Shown here: one piece after another, positions 24,237 through 33,630 of the stretch
Layout: each line of letters starts with the position of its first letter
How positions within the stretch are numbered: the first letter of the stretch is position 1
Assembly (NCBI GenBank): GCA_028284665.1
Contig: JANQRG010000038.1
Coordinates: 110,364-174,363 of the forward strand
Length of the DNA stretch: 64,000 nucleotides
Origin: Croceivirga sp.
Lineage (GTDB): Bacteria; Bacteroidota; Bacteroidia; Flavobacteriales; Flavobacteriaceae
Direction of reading: 5' to 3'
The notes under the pieces: model-generated
What the model was told of the DNA's origin: nothing
Seen by the model: the letters and a program-made list of their open reading frames with translations, nothing else
The model's database searches: none
Position numbers and translations under genes: made by a program

Positions 24237-26299
24237 AAAAAGTACTTTTTATAGTTTTCATGGTGCTATGGGGTTGTAAACTATCCAAAGAAAACTCCCA
24301 AGGTGAAAGCTTTTCTGAAAATGTCAATAAAGTTGGGGAACACATTACGGATGATAGTGCTACAATGCAATTCTTCAATAATGAGACCCATCCCATAAAA
24401 CCTCGTTTCCAGCCTTTTGAAACCGGTAGTGTATTCCCTAAAGGGTGGATTTTAAACATGATGCAAAATGATTTGGAAAGCGGAATTGTGGGTGCACTGG
24501 ATGAACTCTATCCCGGAATCAAAGCAGATGACCTGTACTATACCGCCCGTCGGGGAGGGATGGAGGACATTCCTGAAATGGGAGATTTGGTACTAACGGG
24601 AGCAGCCTGGGAAAAATCCATTATGTGGTGGAATGCGGAAACCATTGGGAATTGGTGGGATGGTTTTGTACGGCACGCCTTTTTAACCAAAAATGCAAAC
24701 GCCATGGAACAGGCACACGACATTGTCAATAACTTGCTGAATTCTCAGGACAAGGATGGTTATATAGGGATATACAAACCCAATCTTCGCTACCAGCATG
24801 AAGGTTCTAATGGGGAGCTGTGGGCGCAAACCACGGCTTTCAGAACCCTATTGGCCTATTACGAATTCACAAATACAAAGGAAGTGCTAGATGCCGTAGA
24901 ACGCGCTATGAAGTTGACCATGGAACGCTATGGAGAAAACGGGAAACATCCTTTTGATCTGAAAAACGCTTTTGGTGGCGTCACGCACGGCCTGATGCTG
25001 ACCGATGTGTGTGAAACCTTATATCGGATTACGGGCAACATGGAATATCAGGACTATGCCACCTACTTGTACAAAGCATTCTCCACTTATGGTATAAACC
25101 GATCCTTTAATGATTTGCGCTATCCGTATTTAATTGAGAAAGATTCCCTTTTTGAGGGTCATGGCGTTCATACGTATGAGCATATTCGTTCGATGCTCAA
25201 TGCCTATTATCATACCGGGTATCCGGAATTGGAAAGTGCTTATTCCAATATGCTTTCAAAATTGGAGTCCTGTATTTTACCCAGTGGAGCAGGTCACGGG
25301 GATGAGTGGATCTTAAAAAAAGAGGCTGACCCAACGGAAACTGCAGCCGAGTATTGCGCCATGTTGGAACTACGAAACTCTTATGGCAGTTTACTGGAAA
25401 AAACCGGGAACGTACAATTTGCAGATGCTGCTGAAAAACTAACCTATAACGGTATGCTGGGTGCCCGAAATCAGGATGGGACAGCAATTACGTACTCCAA
25501 ACATGACAATTGTTATCGGTTAGACGGGAAGCATTATAAAGGAGGTGAATCCACCAATGAACCCCGGTATAAATATTCGCCTACACATTCTGAGCCGGCC
25601 GTGTGCTGCGCACCGAATTACGGCAGAAACCTCCCCTATTTTCTTAATCAGATGTATATGAAAGCAGACAATGGCATCGCTGTTCTCATGTACGGGCCTT
25701 CAGAACTGACCACAAAGATGAATACCAACACTATTTCCATTGAACAGCAGACCAACTATCCCTGGACCAATGAAGTGACTTTTAGAATTAAAACTTCAAA
25801 TCCCCTGAAATTTAGCATAAGACTTCGAAAGCCGGAGTGGAGTGAATCGGTAGATTTTTCTTTACCTAAAGCAACTGTAAATCTTCATAATAACTTCTAT
25901 GTTATTACCAAAACCTGGCAGCCCGATGAAACTTTCTCCATAAGGTTTATCAATCCGATTACCCCACAAAAAGCAAATAACGATGAAGTGTATGTACAAC
26001 AAGGTCCTTTAGTATTTGCTTATACTATTCCACACAACGAGCACACCATTAAAAGGTATGGTGATTCCTCATTTAGAGACTACCACTGTCTCCCTGAAAA
26101 CGAAGACCACAACAACCTACACATCCCTGAAAGTTTCTATTATGAAAGAACAGAAGAAAATGAATTGGCCTTGAAAGGAAAGTTTTTTGATACATCAAAA
26201 CAAAAAGACGTTACCGTTAAACTGGTGCCAATGGGTAAAACCATTTTAAGACGTGTCACATTCCCCCTTAAAAAACAACCCAATGAGAAAGTTTACTAA
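24233..26299 (+). CDS. GH127-type (DUF1680) lipoprotein, beta-L-arabinofuranosidase-like
   Basis: Glycoside hydrolase of 688 aa with a lipoprotein signal (VLWGC, Cys at about 16). The fold is an (alpha/alpha)6 barrel, then beta domains. Catalytic zinc-site residues of GH127 are present: E373 and C375 in AAEYCAMLELRNS, and C458-C459 in EPAVCCAPNYGRNL, one of which is the nucleophile in characterised arabinofuranosidases. Other family segments: YPGIKADDLYYTARRGG, WWNAETIGNWWDGFVRHAFL and ELWAQTTAFRTLLAYYEF. GH127 and related families also include members with other furanosidase or lyase roles, so substrate is open. Overlaps both neighbours (4 and 17 bp). Confidence 0.85.
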   Translation: MKKVLFIVFMVLWGCKLSKENSQGESFSENVNKVGEHITDDSATMQFFNNETHPIKPRFQPFETGSVFPKGWILNMMQNDLESGIVGALDELYPGIKADDLYYTARRGGMEDIPEMGDLVLTGAAWEKSIMWWNAETIGNWWDGFVRHAFLTKNANAMEQAHDIVNNLLNSQDKDGYIGIYKPNLRYQHEGSNGELWAQTTAFRTLLAYYEFTNTKEVLDAVERAMKLTMERYGENGKHPFDLKNAFGGVTHGLMLTDVCETLYRITGNMEYQDYATYLYKAFSTYGINRSFNDLRYPYLIEKDSLFEGHGVHTYEHIRSMLNAYYHTGYPELESAYSNMLSKLESCILPSGAGHGDEWILKKEADPTETAAEYCAMLELRNSYGSLLEKTGNVQFADAAEKLTYNGMLGARNQDGTAITYSKHDNCYRLDGKHYKGGESTNEPRYKYSPTHSEPAVCCAPNYGRNLPYFLNQMYMKADNGIAVLMYGPSELTTKMNTNTISIEQQTNYPWTNEVTFRIKTSNPLKFSIRLRKPEWSESVDFSLPKATVNLHNNFYVITKTWQPDETFSIRFINPITPQKANNDEVYVQQGPLVFAYTIPHNEHTIKRYGDSSFRDYHCLPENEDHNNLHIPESFYYERTEENELALKGKFFDTSKQKDVTVKLVPMGKTILRRVTFPLKKQPNEKVY

Positions 26300-27947
26300 T
26301 TACCGTTTCATTTTTATCATTTTTGGAGTACTCCTTTCCTGTAATACATCCCAAAAAAGAGATGAAGATAAAACCATTACATCGCCATCCATTGAAGCTC
26401 CAATCAATTGGAACAATGAAATTATTTATCACGTTATGCAACGCAGTTTTTACGATAGCAATGGTGATTTACACGGTGACCTCAATGGATTTACCCAAAA
26501 ACTGGACTATCTGAAAGAGCTGGGGGTTACCGCTATTCTATTTACCCCCCTGTACGAATCCGGTTTCTACCACAACTATTTCCCTACAAATTACAAGAAT
26601 ATTGACCAGGAATACGGAACCAAAGAAGACTATCTAAACTTTGTTACCGCTGTACATGAAAAAGGGCTTAAGTTCATTATGGACATGGAAACCCAATACG
26701 CGCAAAGCGGAAATATCTGGTTTGATGATTCTTACCAAAACCCAGGCTCGGAGTATTCGGACTTCATTTACTATGCTGACTCGTTAAATCAGCATCCGGA
26801 ACAAATTTTTATGCCTCCTAAATCCCCAATGCATGATTTTGTAGCATGGCCCGGCAACAAATACAACATTGTTTTGCTCGATTTGAATCACCCACGTGTC
26901 AAACAATGGATGATCGATTTCTACAGCTATTGGGTAGACCCGACTAAAGATGGAAATTTTGACGATGGCGTAGATGGCTTTAGAATTGATCATATCATGG
27001 ACGACCTGGACTATAAGGGGATTTTTACTAACCTGTATCAGGATTTTTGGCAACCCATCTTTACAGCATGCAAAGAAATCAATCCAAACGTTTTTGTTTT
27101 AGGGGAACAGTCAAATTGGAACGAATATGGTGATCAAATGATCAGGCAAAGTGGTGCCGATGCCGCTTTTAGTTTTCCACTTCGGTTTGCCATTGCCGGG
27201 GAAGAAGGCACTCATGACATGTACATTGATCCCTCTTCAACCGGTGTCACTATGGAATCTAGCCGAATTCACGCTGTAGTTTTAGAAAATCTTACAAAAT
27301 TCAGTGATAGTACGTTCACGGTGAACTTTTTAGAAAATCACGATACGGATAGATGGGCTACCGTTGTAAATGGTAATGAAAACCAGAAACGAAGTGCTGC
27401 AATTCTGAATCTCCTTTTACCGGGAGTCCCTTCAATTTATTATGGGCAAGAGTTAGGAGTTACCGGCCAAAAACACGAGTGGGGCAGTGATGCCAATCAT
27501 ATTCCGGTTCGTGAGGCTTTTCCGTGGACCAGCAATTCCGAAGATCCGGGTAACGCCTTGTGGTACAAAGATAGTGGCGAAGTCTGGGAGGTTTCCTTCT
27601 GGAAGTCCGATCTAATTCATCAATTCAGCCTTGAACATCAAAGGCAAGATACGGGTTCTCTTTGGCAACACTATAAGAAACTTATTGCCCTTAGAACCAA
27701 TTATGATAGCTTTAGATTAGGGGATTATTTACCTTTATATGAAAATACGGAAGGGCTTATCGCCTTTCAACGAACCTATGGCGAAGAAAAAGCAGTCGTC
27801 ATAATCAATACCAGCGCAGACTCTAGAGAAGTACAAATGAATACCGAAGATTACATGGAATTATATAGCCAAGGTGTTGAAACATTTACAACTAAATTAC
27901 AACTAGCTCCTTTTAGTTATTACATTGCACTAAACAAAACGGATTAA
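26283..27947 (+). CDS. GH13 alpha-amylase-family lipoprotein
   Basis: Alpha-amylase superfamily enzyme of 554 aa with lipobox LLSC (Cys at about 20). I use the ATG at 26283, which puts the lipoprotein signal at the N-terminus. Barrel motifs: IIYHVMQRSFYDSNGDLHGD, nucleophile D236 in DGVDGFRIDHI, acid/base E275 in FVLGEQSNW and transition-state stabiliser D354 in NFLENHDTDR. Region I, normally DxxxNH, reads MDMETQY and lacks the Asn-His. The final about 90 residues are the usual C-terminal beta domain. Likely an oligosaccharide hydrolase or transglycosylase with unusual subsite -1. Follows GH127 with a 17-bp overlap. Confidence 0.87.
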   Translation: MRKFTNYRFIFIIFGVLLSCNTSQKRDEDKTITSPSIEAPINWNNEIIYHVMQRSFYDSNGDLHGDLNGFTQKLDYLKELGVTAILFTPLYESGFYHNYFPTNYKNIDQEYGTKEDYLNFVTAVHEKGLKFIMDMETQYAQSGNIWFDDSYQNPGSEYSDFIYYADSLNQHPEQIFMPPKSPMHDFVAWPGNKYNIVLLDLNHPRVKQWMIDFYSYWVDPTKDGNFDDGVDGFRIDHIMDDLDYKGIFTNLYQDFWQPIFTACKEINPNVFVLGEQSNWNEYGDQMIRQSGADAAFSFPLRFAIAGEEGTHDMYIDPSSTGVTMESSRIHAVVLENLTKFSDSTFTVNFLENHDTDRWATVVNGNENQKRSAAILNLLLPGVPSIYYGQELGVTGQKHEWGSDANHIPVREAFPWTSNSEDPGNALWYKDSGEVWEVSFWKSDLIHQFSLEHQRQDTGSLWQHYKKLIALRTNYDSFRLGDYLPLYENTEGLIAFQRTYGEEKAVVIINTSADSREVQMNTEDYMELYSQGVETFTTKLQLAPFSYYIALNKTD

Positions 27948-27964
27948 TCCCGATTCCAACCTTC

Positions 27965-29587
27965 ATGAAGAGCATCAAATTAAGCTGCGTTCTTATAATA
28001 GTAGCAGGCTTGTTTTCGTGCAAAGAAAACAGTGAAAGCGTTATTGAAAAACGTCCCAACATCATTTTTATAATGACGGATGACCATGCCTATCAAGCCC
28101 TCAGTGCTTATGACAACGAGTTGCTGGAAACACCGCATATTGACCGTTTGGCCAAAGAAGGGATGCTATTTCAAAAAGCATTTGTTACAAATTCCATTTG
28201 CTCGCCCAGTAGAGCTGTCGCCCTAACCGGGAAGTTCAGCCACCTTAATAGTGTACGTGACAATTTGGACGTCTTTGACAGCGCCAAGGTCACCTTTCCC
28301 AAATTACTTCAAAAAGCAGGCTATGAAACCGCTATTTATGGCAAATGGCATTTAAAATCTGCCCCAAAAGGCTTTGATTTTTGGGAAGTCTTACCCAATC
28401 AGGGGCATTACTACCATCCTGAGTTGTTAACCCCCAATGGTGAGATCAAAGCTCAGGGATATGTTACCGACGTCATAACCGATAAAGCTATTGGGTATTT
28501 GGATTCCTTGCGCTCAAAGGAGAAACCCTTCATGTTGCTATACAACCACAAAGCCCCACACCGGCAATGGTGGCCCTCTATGCATGATTTGGAAGACTTT
28601 AAATACAAAAATATCCCGGTGCCGGAAACACTTTTTGATGAATACAAAACCAAAAGTAATGCTTCCAAAGATGCTGAAATGCGTATTGCGGATCATATGG
28701 CCCTAAGTGCCGATAATAAAATAGCACCGGAGATCCTAGACAAACTCAACTATGAGGAATTCCTGGATTGGTACAAAGGGGCTTACACGGAACGGTTTAA
28801 TCGTTTGACTGAAGCGGAACAGGACCAATGGCAAAAAGTATACGGCCCGATCAATGAAGAATTTGTAAAGAATTCGCCAAAAGGTCAGGCCTTAACGCTT
28901 TGGAAATATCAGCGGTATATGGAAGACTATTTGGGGGTGATCAAAAGTGTGGACCGCAACGTAGGACGCCTTTTGGCGTATTTGGATGAAAATGGGCTTT
29001 CGGAAAACACCATGGTGATCTATACCTCTGACCAGGGCTTTTACCTAGGAGAACATGGCTGGTTCGACAAGCGTTTTATGTACGAAGAGTCGTTTAGAAC
29101 ACCGCTTCTAATTCGGTATCCCGGACACATTATCCCTGGTAGTACCAATATGGATCTGGTGCAGAATATCGACTTCGCCCCAACTGTTTTGGATGTCGCA
29201 GGAGTTGAAATTCCCGAGGATATGCAAGGCTTAAGTCTACGACCCCTGTTTAAAAACGATAACGTTAGCTGGCGGGATGCACTATATTATCATTATTACG
29301 AATACCCCGGAATTCATATGGTGAAGCGCCATTACGGAGTTCGGACCGAACGCTACAAACTCATCCGCTTTTACTATGACATCGAAGCTTGGGAACTCTA
29401 CGATTTGGAAAAAGACCCTCAGGAACTCGATAATGTTTATGGTACTCCGGACTATGCCGAGGTCCAGGAGCAACTGCATATACGGCTGGAGGAATTACGG
29501 GTACAGTACCAGGATGCCTCAGACAGTCTGAATCAAGCATTTGTGGAACGGGATATCCAACGATTAAAGGAACTCGATCAGGAGTAG
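27965..29587 (+). CDS. Family S1 sulfatase lipoprotein
   Basis: Formylglycine-dependent sulfatase of 540 aa, lipobox LFSC (about residue 19). N-terminal RPNIIFIMTDDHAYQALSAY holds the calcium-binding Asp pair. The signature ICSPSRAVALTGK has a Cys at residue 79, to be oxidised to formylglycine by a maturase that is not in this window. Further features: GKWHLKSAPKGFD, YTSDQGFYLGEHGWFDKR (about 355-372) and ERYKLIRFYYD. It removes sulfate esters from a glycan, probably a sulfated algal polysaccharide, together with the GH127 and GH13 enzymes upstream (17-bp gap). Exact S1 subfamily not assigned. Confidence 0.9.
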   Translation: MKSIKLSCVLIIVAGLFSCKENSESVIEKRPNIIFIMTDDHAYQALSAYDNELLETPHIDRLAKEGMLFQKAFVTNSICSPSRAVALTGKFSHLNSVRDNLDVFDSAKVTFPKLLQKAGYETAIYGKWHLKSAPKGFDFWEVLPNQGHYYHPELLTPNGEIKAQGYVTDVITDKAIGYLDSLRSKEKPFMLLYNHKAPHRQWWPSMHDLEDFKYKNIPVPETLFDEYKTKSNASKDAEMRIADHMALSADNKIAPEILDKLNYEEFLDWYKGAYTERFNRLTEAEQDQWQKVYGPINEEFVKNSPKGQALTLWKYQRYMEDYLGVIKSVDRNVGRLLAYLDENGLSENTMVIYTSDQGFYLGEHGWFDKRFMYEESFRTPLLIRYPGHIIPGSTNMDLVQNIDFAPTVLDVAGVEIPEDMQGLSLRPLFKNDNVSWRDALYYHYYEYPGIHMVKRHYGVRTERYKLIRFYYDIEAWELYDLEKDPQELDNVYGTPDYAEVQEQLHIRLEELRVQYQDASDSLNQAFVERDIQRLKELDQE

Positions 29588-29690
29588 GGGTTGGTGAGAT
29601 CCCAGGGGCCTACTTTTGTAAAAGCTATCCCTAGCGCTTTGCTTTAAAAACGATTTTGAGCCCTGAAATTATTGTTCAAATTCTTATATT

Positions 29691-29704
29691 CGTAACTAGT
29701 TACG
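29691..29704. promoter_or_regulatory. Perfect palindrome upstream of the MarR-GNAT gene
   Basis: CGTAACTAGTTACG is a perfect 14-bp palindrome, 18 bp before the start at 29723. It overlaps TATATTCG (29686-29693), which resembles a -7 element. Position and symmetry suit a MarR operator that represses its own gene. Binding is inferred. Confidence 0.55.
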
Positions 29705-29722
29705 TTTTTAATAACATGTCTT

Positions 29723-30676
29723 ATGGATTTTGATGCAATTGGAGAATTGGCCTTGGGAAGCCGGTTACGATTTCTAAGCACTAGAATTACAGAGGACGCC
29801 GAGCAACTTTACAAGGCCTATGAGGTAGGCCTAAAGCCAAAGTGGTTTCCTGTGTTCTACGTTTTGTCGCATCAAACCTCGGGAAAATCCATAACCGCAA
29901 TTGCTCAGGCCGTTGGGCATTCGCACCCTTCGGTGATCAAAATTGTTCGGGAAATGGCTCAGGAGGAATTGGTGGTCGAACAAAAAGATCCTCTTGATGG
30001 TCGCAAGAACAACATCCTGTTGACCGGGAAAGGGAAGGATATTGCCGTAAAGATCAGGGCGCAGTACCAGGATGTAGCGCAAGCCATTACGAGCATGCTG
30101 CAACAAACCCGACACAACATTTGGTTGGCGCTTCAGGAATTTGAGTACCTGCTTGACGAGCAATCGCTACTTTCCCGGGTATTGGAAGCCAAAAAGATCA
30201 GAGAGTCGTCGCAAGTTACCATCCTGGATTATCGCCCCGAACATCGTTCCGCCTTTCAAGAACTTAACGAGCAATGGATCACCCACTATTTTAAGCTGGA
30301 AGATGCGGACCGCAAAGCGTTGGATAACCCCCAGGGGTATATCCTGGACAATGGCGGACTAATTTTGGTAGCCGTAGAGAATGGTATCGTTTTGGGCGTT
30401 TGCGCCTTGCTCAAAATGGAAGATTCCAAATACGATTACGAATTGGCAAAAATGGCGGTTTCCCCGAAAGCAAGAGGTAGGGGCATTGGCTATCTACTGG
30501 GAACCGCAAGTATAGCGAAAGCCAGGGAATGCGGTGCCTCCTATCTCTATCTGGAGAGTAATACCATCTTAAAACCCGCCATAGCCCTCTATGAAAAACT
30601 GGGATTTAAGAAAGTTTCAGGGCATTATACCCCCTATGAACGCTGTAATATTCAAATGGAGCTTCAATTGAAGTAG
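29723..30676 (+). CDS. MarR-type HTH and GNAT acetyltransferase fusion
   Basis: Two-domain protein of 317 aa. Residues about 1-150 are a MarR winged helix domain (KSITAIAQAVGHSHPSVIKI as the recognition region, DPLDGRKNNILLT as the wing). Residues about 165-315 are a GNAT acetyltransferase with the acetyl-CoA loop AVSPKARGRGIGYLLG and the closing ALYEKLGFKKV. Such fusions are known, and a bound small molecule or acetylation could change DNA binding. It is likely autoregulated through the palindrome at 29691-29704. It stands alone. Substrate unknown. Confidence 0.9.
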   Translation: MDFDAIGELALGSRLRFLSTRITEDAEQLYKAYEVGLKPKWFPVFYVLSHQTSGKSITAIAQAVGHSHPSVIKIVREMAQEELVVEQKDPLDGRKNNILLTGKGKDIAVKIRAQYQDVAQAITSMLQQTRHNIWLALQEFEYLLDEQSLLSRVLEAKKIRESSQVTILDYRPEHRSAFQELNEQWITHYFKLEDADRKALDNPQGYILDNGGLILVAVENGIVLGVCALLKMEDSKYDYELAKMAVSPKARGRGIGYLLGTASIAKARECGASYLYLESNTILKPAIALYEKLGFKKVSGHYTPYERCNIQMELQLK

Positions 30677-31040
30677 CATGCACAACACGCTATACCTTCC
30701 CAAACCCTTCCATTGTTGCTACGGCTTTCTTGATGATTTCCTCTACCAAGAATGGAACTTACCTAGATCGTCATCTGAAGCTCGGAGCGTTTACTTCATA
30801 ACATCTTATTGACCTGAATTATGTGTAACGGTGTTTTAATGTTGATGTTGATATGAACCGACCCCACGATAATTAAGAAGAGAAAATAACTCCCTGGAGA
30901 CAGTCGGATTACAATACTAGAGTGGTGATGGAACTTTTATAGATGCCTTAATTCCACAAATGGTGTAGGAAAAAGATTAACTTTTAATATCTTAGATATA
31001 TCAGAAGTAGGACTAAGTTCTGAACACTAAAAAACATGAT
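30677..31040. other. Intergenic stretch, 364 bp, no clear gene
   Basis: No gene, tRNA or strong hairpin seen. On the minus strand around 30693-30755 a short open stretch reads FLVEEIIKKAVATMEGFGKV after an in-frame stop, possibly the debris of a lost gene. At about 30987-30999, ATATCTTAGATAT is a perfect palindrome around one base, 40 bp before the next start. Confidence 0.35.
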
Positions 31041-31949
31041 ATGAGTAGCTTTCCAATGACAAGAACCCTTTTATTTGTAACCCTGATCTGTTCCATGAAT
31101 TGGTCTCATGGTCAGTTGGATGATACTAGCTCAACAAGCAACGGCCCAATGACCTTGGGTACCGGTAGCGGAACGCTTTATCAATTCGCGGGTGACCAAC
31201 GTGGCAGTGATAGCACTAACCAATCTCAAGGCGGGTTTGGTATCTTAAGCGGTCCAAGCCAAATATCCCCCATTGTTTGGATGTATAATGGCGGACGCAG
31301 AAACGCATTTCAGGTACGAAGAAAAAACTATAACGGAACCGTACAGAATGGTGTGACACTTTTTCATATAGAGTCTAACGGGAATATTGGAATTGGAACC
31401 GATAATCCACAGGAGGAACTGGATGTTATAGGAGCAATCCAATCAGACTATTTACGACTTAACGCGAGTACTTCAATCGAAGGAGGAGAAATTAGGCTTG
31501 ATGGCCCCTCCGGATATAACGACTGGAGAATTGATAACCATCAAGGAAAATTTAGATTACATCATTCGGGGACGAACCAGTTCACGGTTCATCCTAATGG
31601 TCAAGTAGGAATTGGAACAGGTAATGCCTTATTAGGTAACCATAAGCTGGCAGTTCAAGGTTCCATTGGGGCAAGAGAAATAAAAGTAGAAGCAAGCGGT
31701 TGGTCAGATTTTGTCTTTGAGAAAGACTATGACTTACTTCCTCTAGAGGAAGTGGAAAAGTTCATAAATATTAATGGTCACCTTCCGGATATACCCAGCG
31801 AGGCTGAAGTAACGGAGAATGGTATCAACCTAGGAGAGATCAACACAAAACTGCTTCAGAAGATTGAGGAATTAACACTTTATCTCATCCAACAAAACAA
31901 GGAGATCAAAGTACTGAGAGAAAAGGTTAACCGCCTCGAAAACGAATAA
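31041..31949 (+). CDS. Secreted tail-fibre-like protein with C-terminal coiled coil
   Basis: Protein of 302 aa with an N-terminal signal peptide (MTRTLLFVTLICSMNWSHGQ if started at the internal ATG 31056). The pattern FHIESNGNIGIGTDNPQEELDVIG and later HPNGQVGIGTGNALLGNHKL is the repeat seen in Bacteroidota tail-fibre-like, S74-domain-related surface proteins. The segment LPLEEVEKFININGHLPDIP and a final coiled coil (NTKLLQKIEELTLYLIQQNK, about 264-283) probably drive trimer formation. Likely a surface or secreted adhesin-like structural protein. No neighbour gives a specific function. Confidence 0.7.
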   Translation: MSSFPMTRTLLFVTLICSMNWSHGQLDDTSSTSNGPMTLGTGSGTLYQFAGDQRGSDSTNQSQGGFGILSGPSQISPIVWMYNGGRRNAFQVRRKNYNGTVQNGVTLFHIESNGNIGIGTDNPQEELDVIGAIQSDYLRLNASTSIEGGEIRLDGPSGYNDWRIDNHQGKFRLHHSGTNQFTVHPNGQVGIGTGNALLGNHKLAVQGSIGAREIKVEASGWSDFVFEKDYDLLPLEEVEKFININGHLPDIPSEAEVTENGINLGEINTKLLQKIEELTLYLIQQNKEIKVLREKVNRLENE

Positions 31950-32051
31950 AATGACTAAAATCTACATGCTTACTATGATATTAACAAGTATTATTTGAAC
32001 TAATACCTTAGAACATTTTGAAAAAGCAAACCTATATATCTTAGTGGGACA

Positions 32052-33593
32052 CTACACCCTCCCCAACCATTCCTTTAAGGCCACCTCTTTAAGGATGATC
32101 TCCTTTACCGCCTGGAGCTTAACGCGTTGCTGTTCCATAGTATCCCTATGGCGAATGGTTACCGTATCATCTTCCAATGTTTGATGATCTATGGTAATAC
32201 AGAAAGGTGTTCCAATGGCATCTTGCCTGCGGTAACGGCGGCCTACAGCATCTTTGTCATCATAGGCAACATTCATCTCCCACTTTAATTCATTTACCAG
32301 TTTTTGGGCTATTTCAGGAAGTCCGTCTCGCTTTAACAAGGGAAGTATCGCAGCTTTGGTGGGCGCAAGCACCGCCGGGAGTTTTAGTACGGTCCGGGTG
32401 GTGTTATTGTCCAGTTTCTCTTCCTGAAGCGAATTGGAAAACACCGCTAAAAACATACGGTCCAGTCCTATGGAAGTTTCCAGAACATAGGGGACATAGC
32501 TCTTGTTTTCCTCAGGATCAAAATATTGTAGCTTTTTGTTGGAGTATTTTTCATGACTTCCCAGGTCAAAGTCGGTTCGGGAGTGGATCCCTTCCAATTC
32601 CTTAAACCCAAAGGGAAATCGAAACTCGATATCACAGGCAGCATCCGCATAGTGGGCCAATTTTTCATGGTCATGAAAACGGTAGTTATCTTCCCCCAGG
32701 CCCAGGGAAAGATGCCAGTTCATCCGTTTCTCCTTCCAGGCTTCATACCACTGCTGCTGTGTGCCGGGTTTAATAAAATATTGCATTTCCATCTGTTCAA
32801 ACTCCCGCATACGGAAAATGAACTGCCGGGCAACGATCTCATTTCGAAATGCTTTCCCGGTTTGCGCAATCCCAAACGGGATCTTCATCCGTCCCGTCTT
32901 CTGGACATTCAAAAAGTTCACAAAGATCCCCTGTGCGGTTTCCGGGCGCAGGTATAATTCCATGGCACTTTCAGCTGTTGCGCCCAATTGTGTGCCAAAC
33001 ATCAAATTGAACTGTTTCACATCCGTCCAGTTCTTGGAACCGGAGACCGGACATACAATTCCCAGCTCTTCTATCAGGGCTTTAACATCGGCCAGATCTT
33101 CTTTTTCCAACGACTGCCCCAGTCGTTTCAAAATGGCATCGGCTTTTTCACGATAGCCCTTTACCCTACCATTGGTCGCCAGGAATTGTTCCTTATCAAA
33201 AGCATCGCCAAAACGCTTTGCGGCTTTGGTGACCTCTTTATCGATCTTCCCTTCAATCTTAGCCACGTGGTCTTCCACCAGCACATCAGCACGGTAGCGT
33301 TTTTTCGAGTCTTTGTTATCAATCAAGGGATCGTTAAAGGCATCCACGTGACCGGAAGCTTTCCAGGTGGTAGGATGCATAAAGATAGCAGCATCTATTC
33401 CTACAATGTTGTCATGGAGTTGTACCATGGCCTGCCACCAATATTCCCGGATATTTTTTTTGAGTTCCGCTCCATTCTGCCCATAGTCATATACCGCACT
33501 CAATCCGTCATAGATCTCACTGGATTGAAACACATAACCATACTCCTTGGCATGCGAAATTACCTTCTTAAAAACGTCTTCTTGATTTGCCAT
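32052..33593 (-). CDS. glyS: Glycyl-tRNA synthetase
   Basis: Class II dimeric glycine-tRNA ligase of 513 aa, which charges tRNA-Gly in the cytoplasm. I start at MANQEDVFKKVISHAKEYGY (33593). A longer reading adds six residues. Class II motifs: RPETAQGIFVNFLNVQ, the motif 2 region FRNEIVARQFIFRMREFEQM, and motif 3 near VLETSIGLDRMFLAVF. A C-terminal anticodon-binding domain follows (VLAPTKAAILPLLKRDGLPE). Full length for the eukaryote/archaea-like single-chain type used in Bacteroidota. Confidence 0.97.
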   Translation of the reverse strand: MANQEDVFKKVISHAKEYGYVFQSSEIYDGLSAVYDYGQNGAELKKNIREYWWQAMVQLHDNIVGIDAAIFMHPTTWKASGHVDAFNDPLIDNKDSKKRYRADVLVEDHVAKIEGKIDKEVTKAAKRFGDAFDKEQFLATNGRVKGYREKADAILKRLGQSLEKEDLADVKALIEELGIVCPVSGSKNWTDVKQFNLMFGTQLGATAESAMELYLRPETAQGIFVNFLNVQKTGRMKIPFGIAQTGKAFRNEIVARQFIFRMREFEQMEMQYFIKPGTQQQWYEAWKEKRMNWHLSLGLGEDNYRFHDHEKLAHYADAACDIEFRFPFGFKELEGIHSRTDFDLGSHEKYSNKKLQYFDPEENKSYVPYVLETSIGLDRMFLAVFSNSLQEEKLDNNTTRTVLKLPAVLAPTKAAILPLLKRDGLPEIAQKLVNELKWEMNVAYDDKDAVGRRYRRQDAIGTPFCITIDHQTLEDDTVTIRHRDTMEQQRVKLQAVKEIILKEVALKEWLGRV

Positions 33594-33630
33594 TGGGCAA
33601 ATGTAGCACAATGACTAAAAAGAGAAAATC

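Noticed and set aside
30693..30755. Short minus-strand coding-like stretch (FLVEEIIKKAVATMEGFGKV)
   Set aside because: Only about 20 codons after an in-frame stop and no start or ribosome site; may be debris of a lost gene but cannot be supported as a feature.
32020..32045. TATCTTAG at about 32037 as a third leader
   Set aside because: It lacks the palindrome and core and points into the 3' end of glyS; the octamer alone is too short to mean anything.
32207..33614. Several long + strand frames opposite glyS
   Set aside because: Antisense shadows of the glycyl-tRNA synthetase gene.
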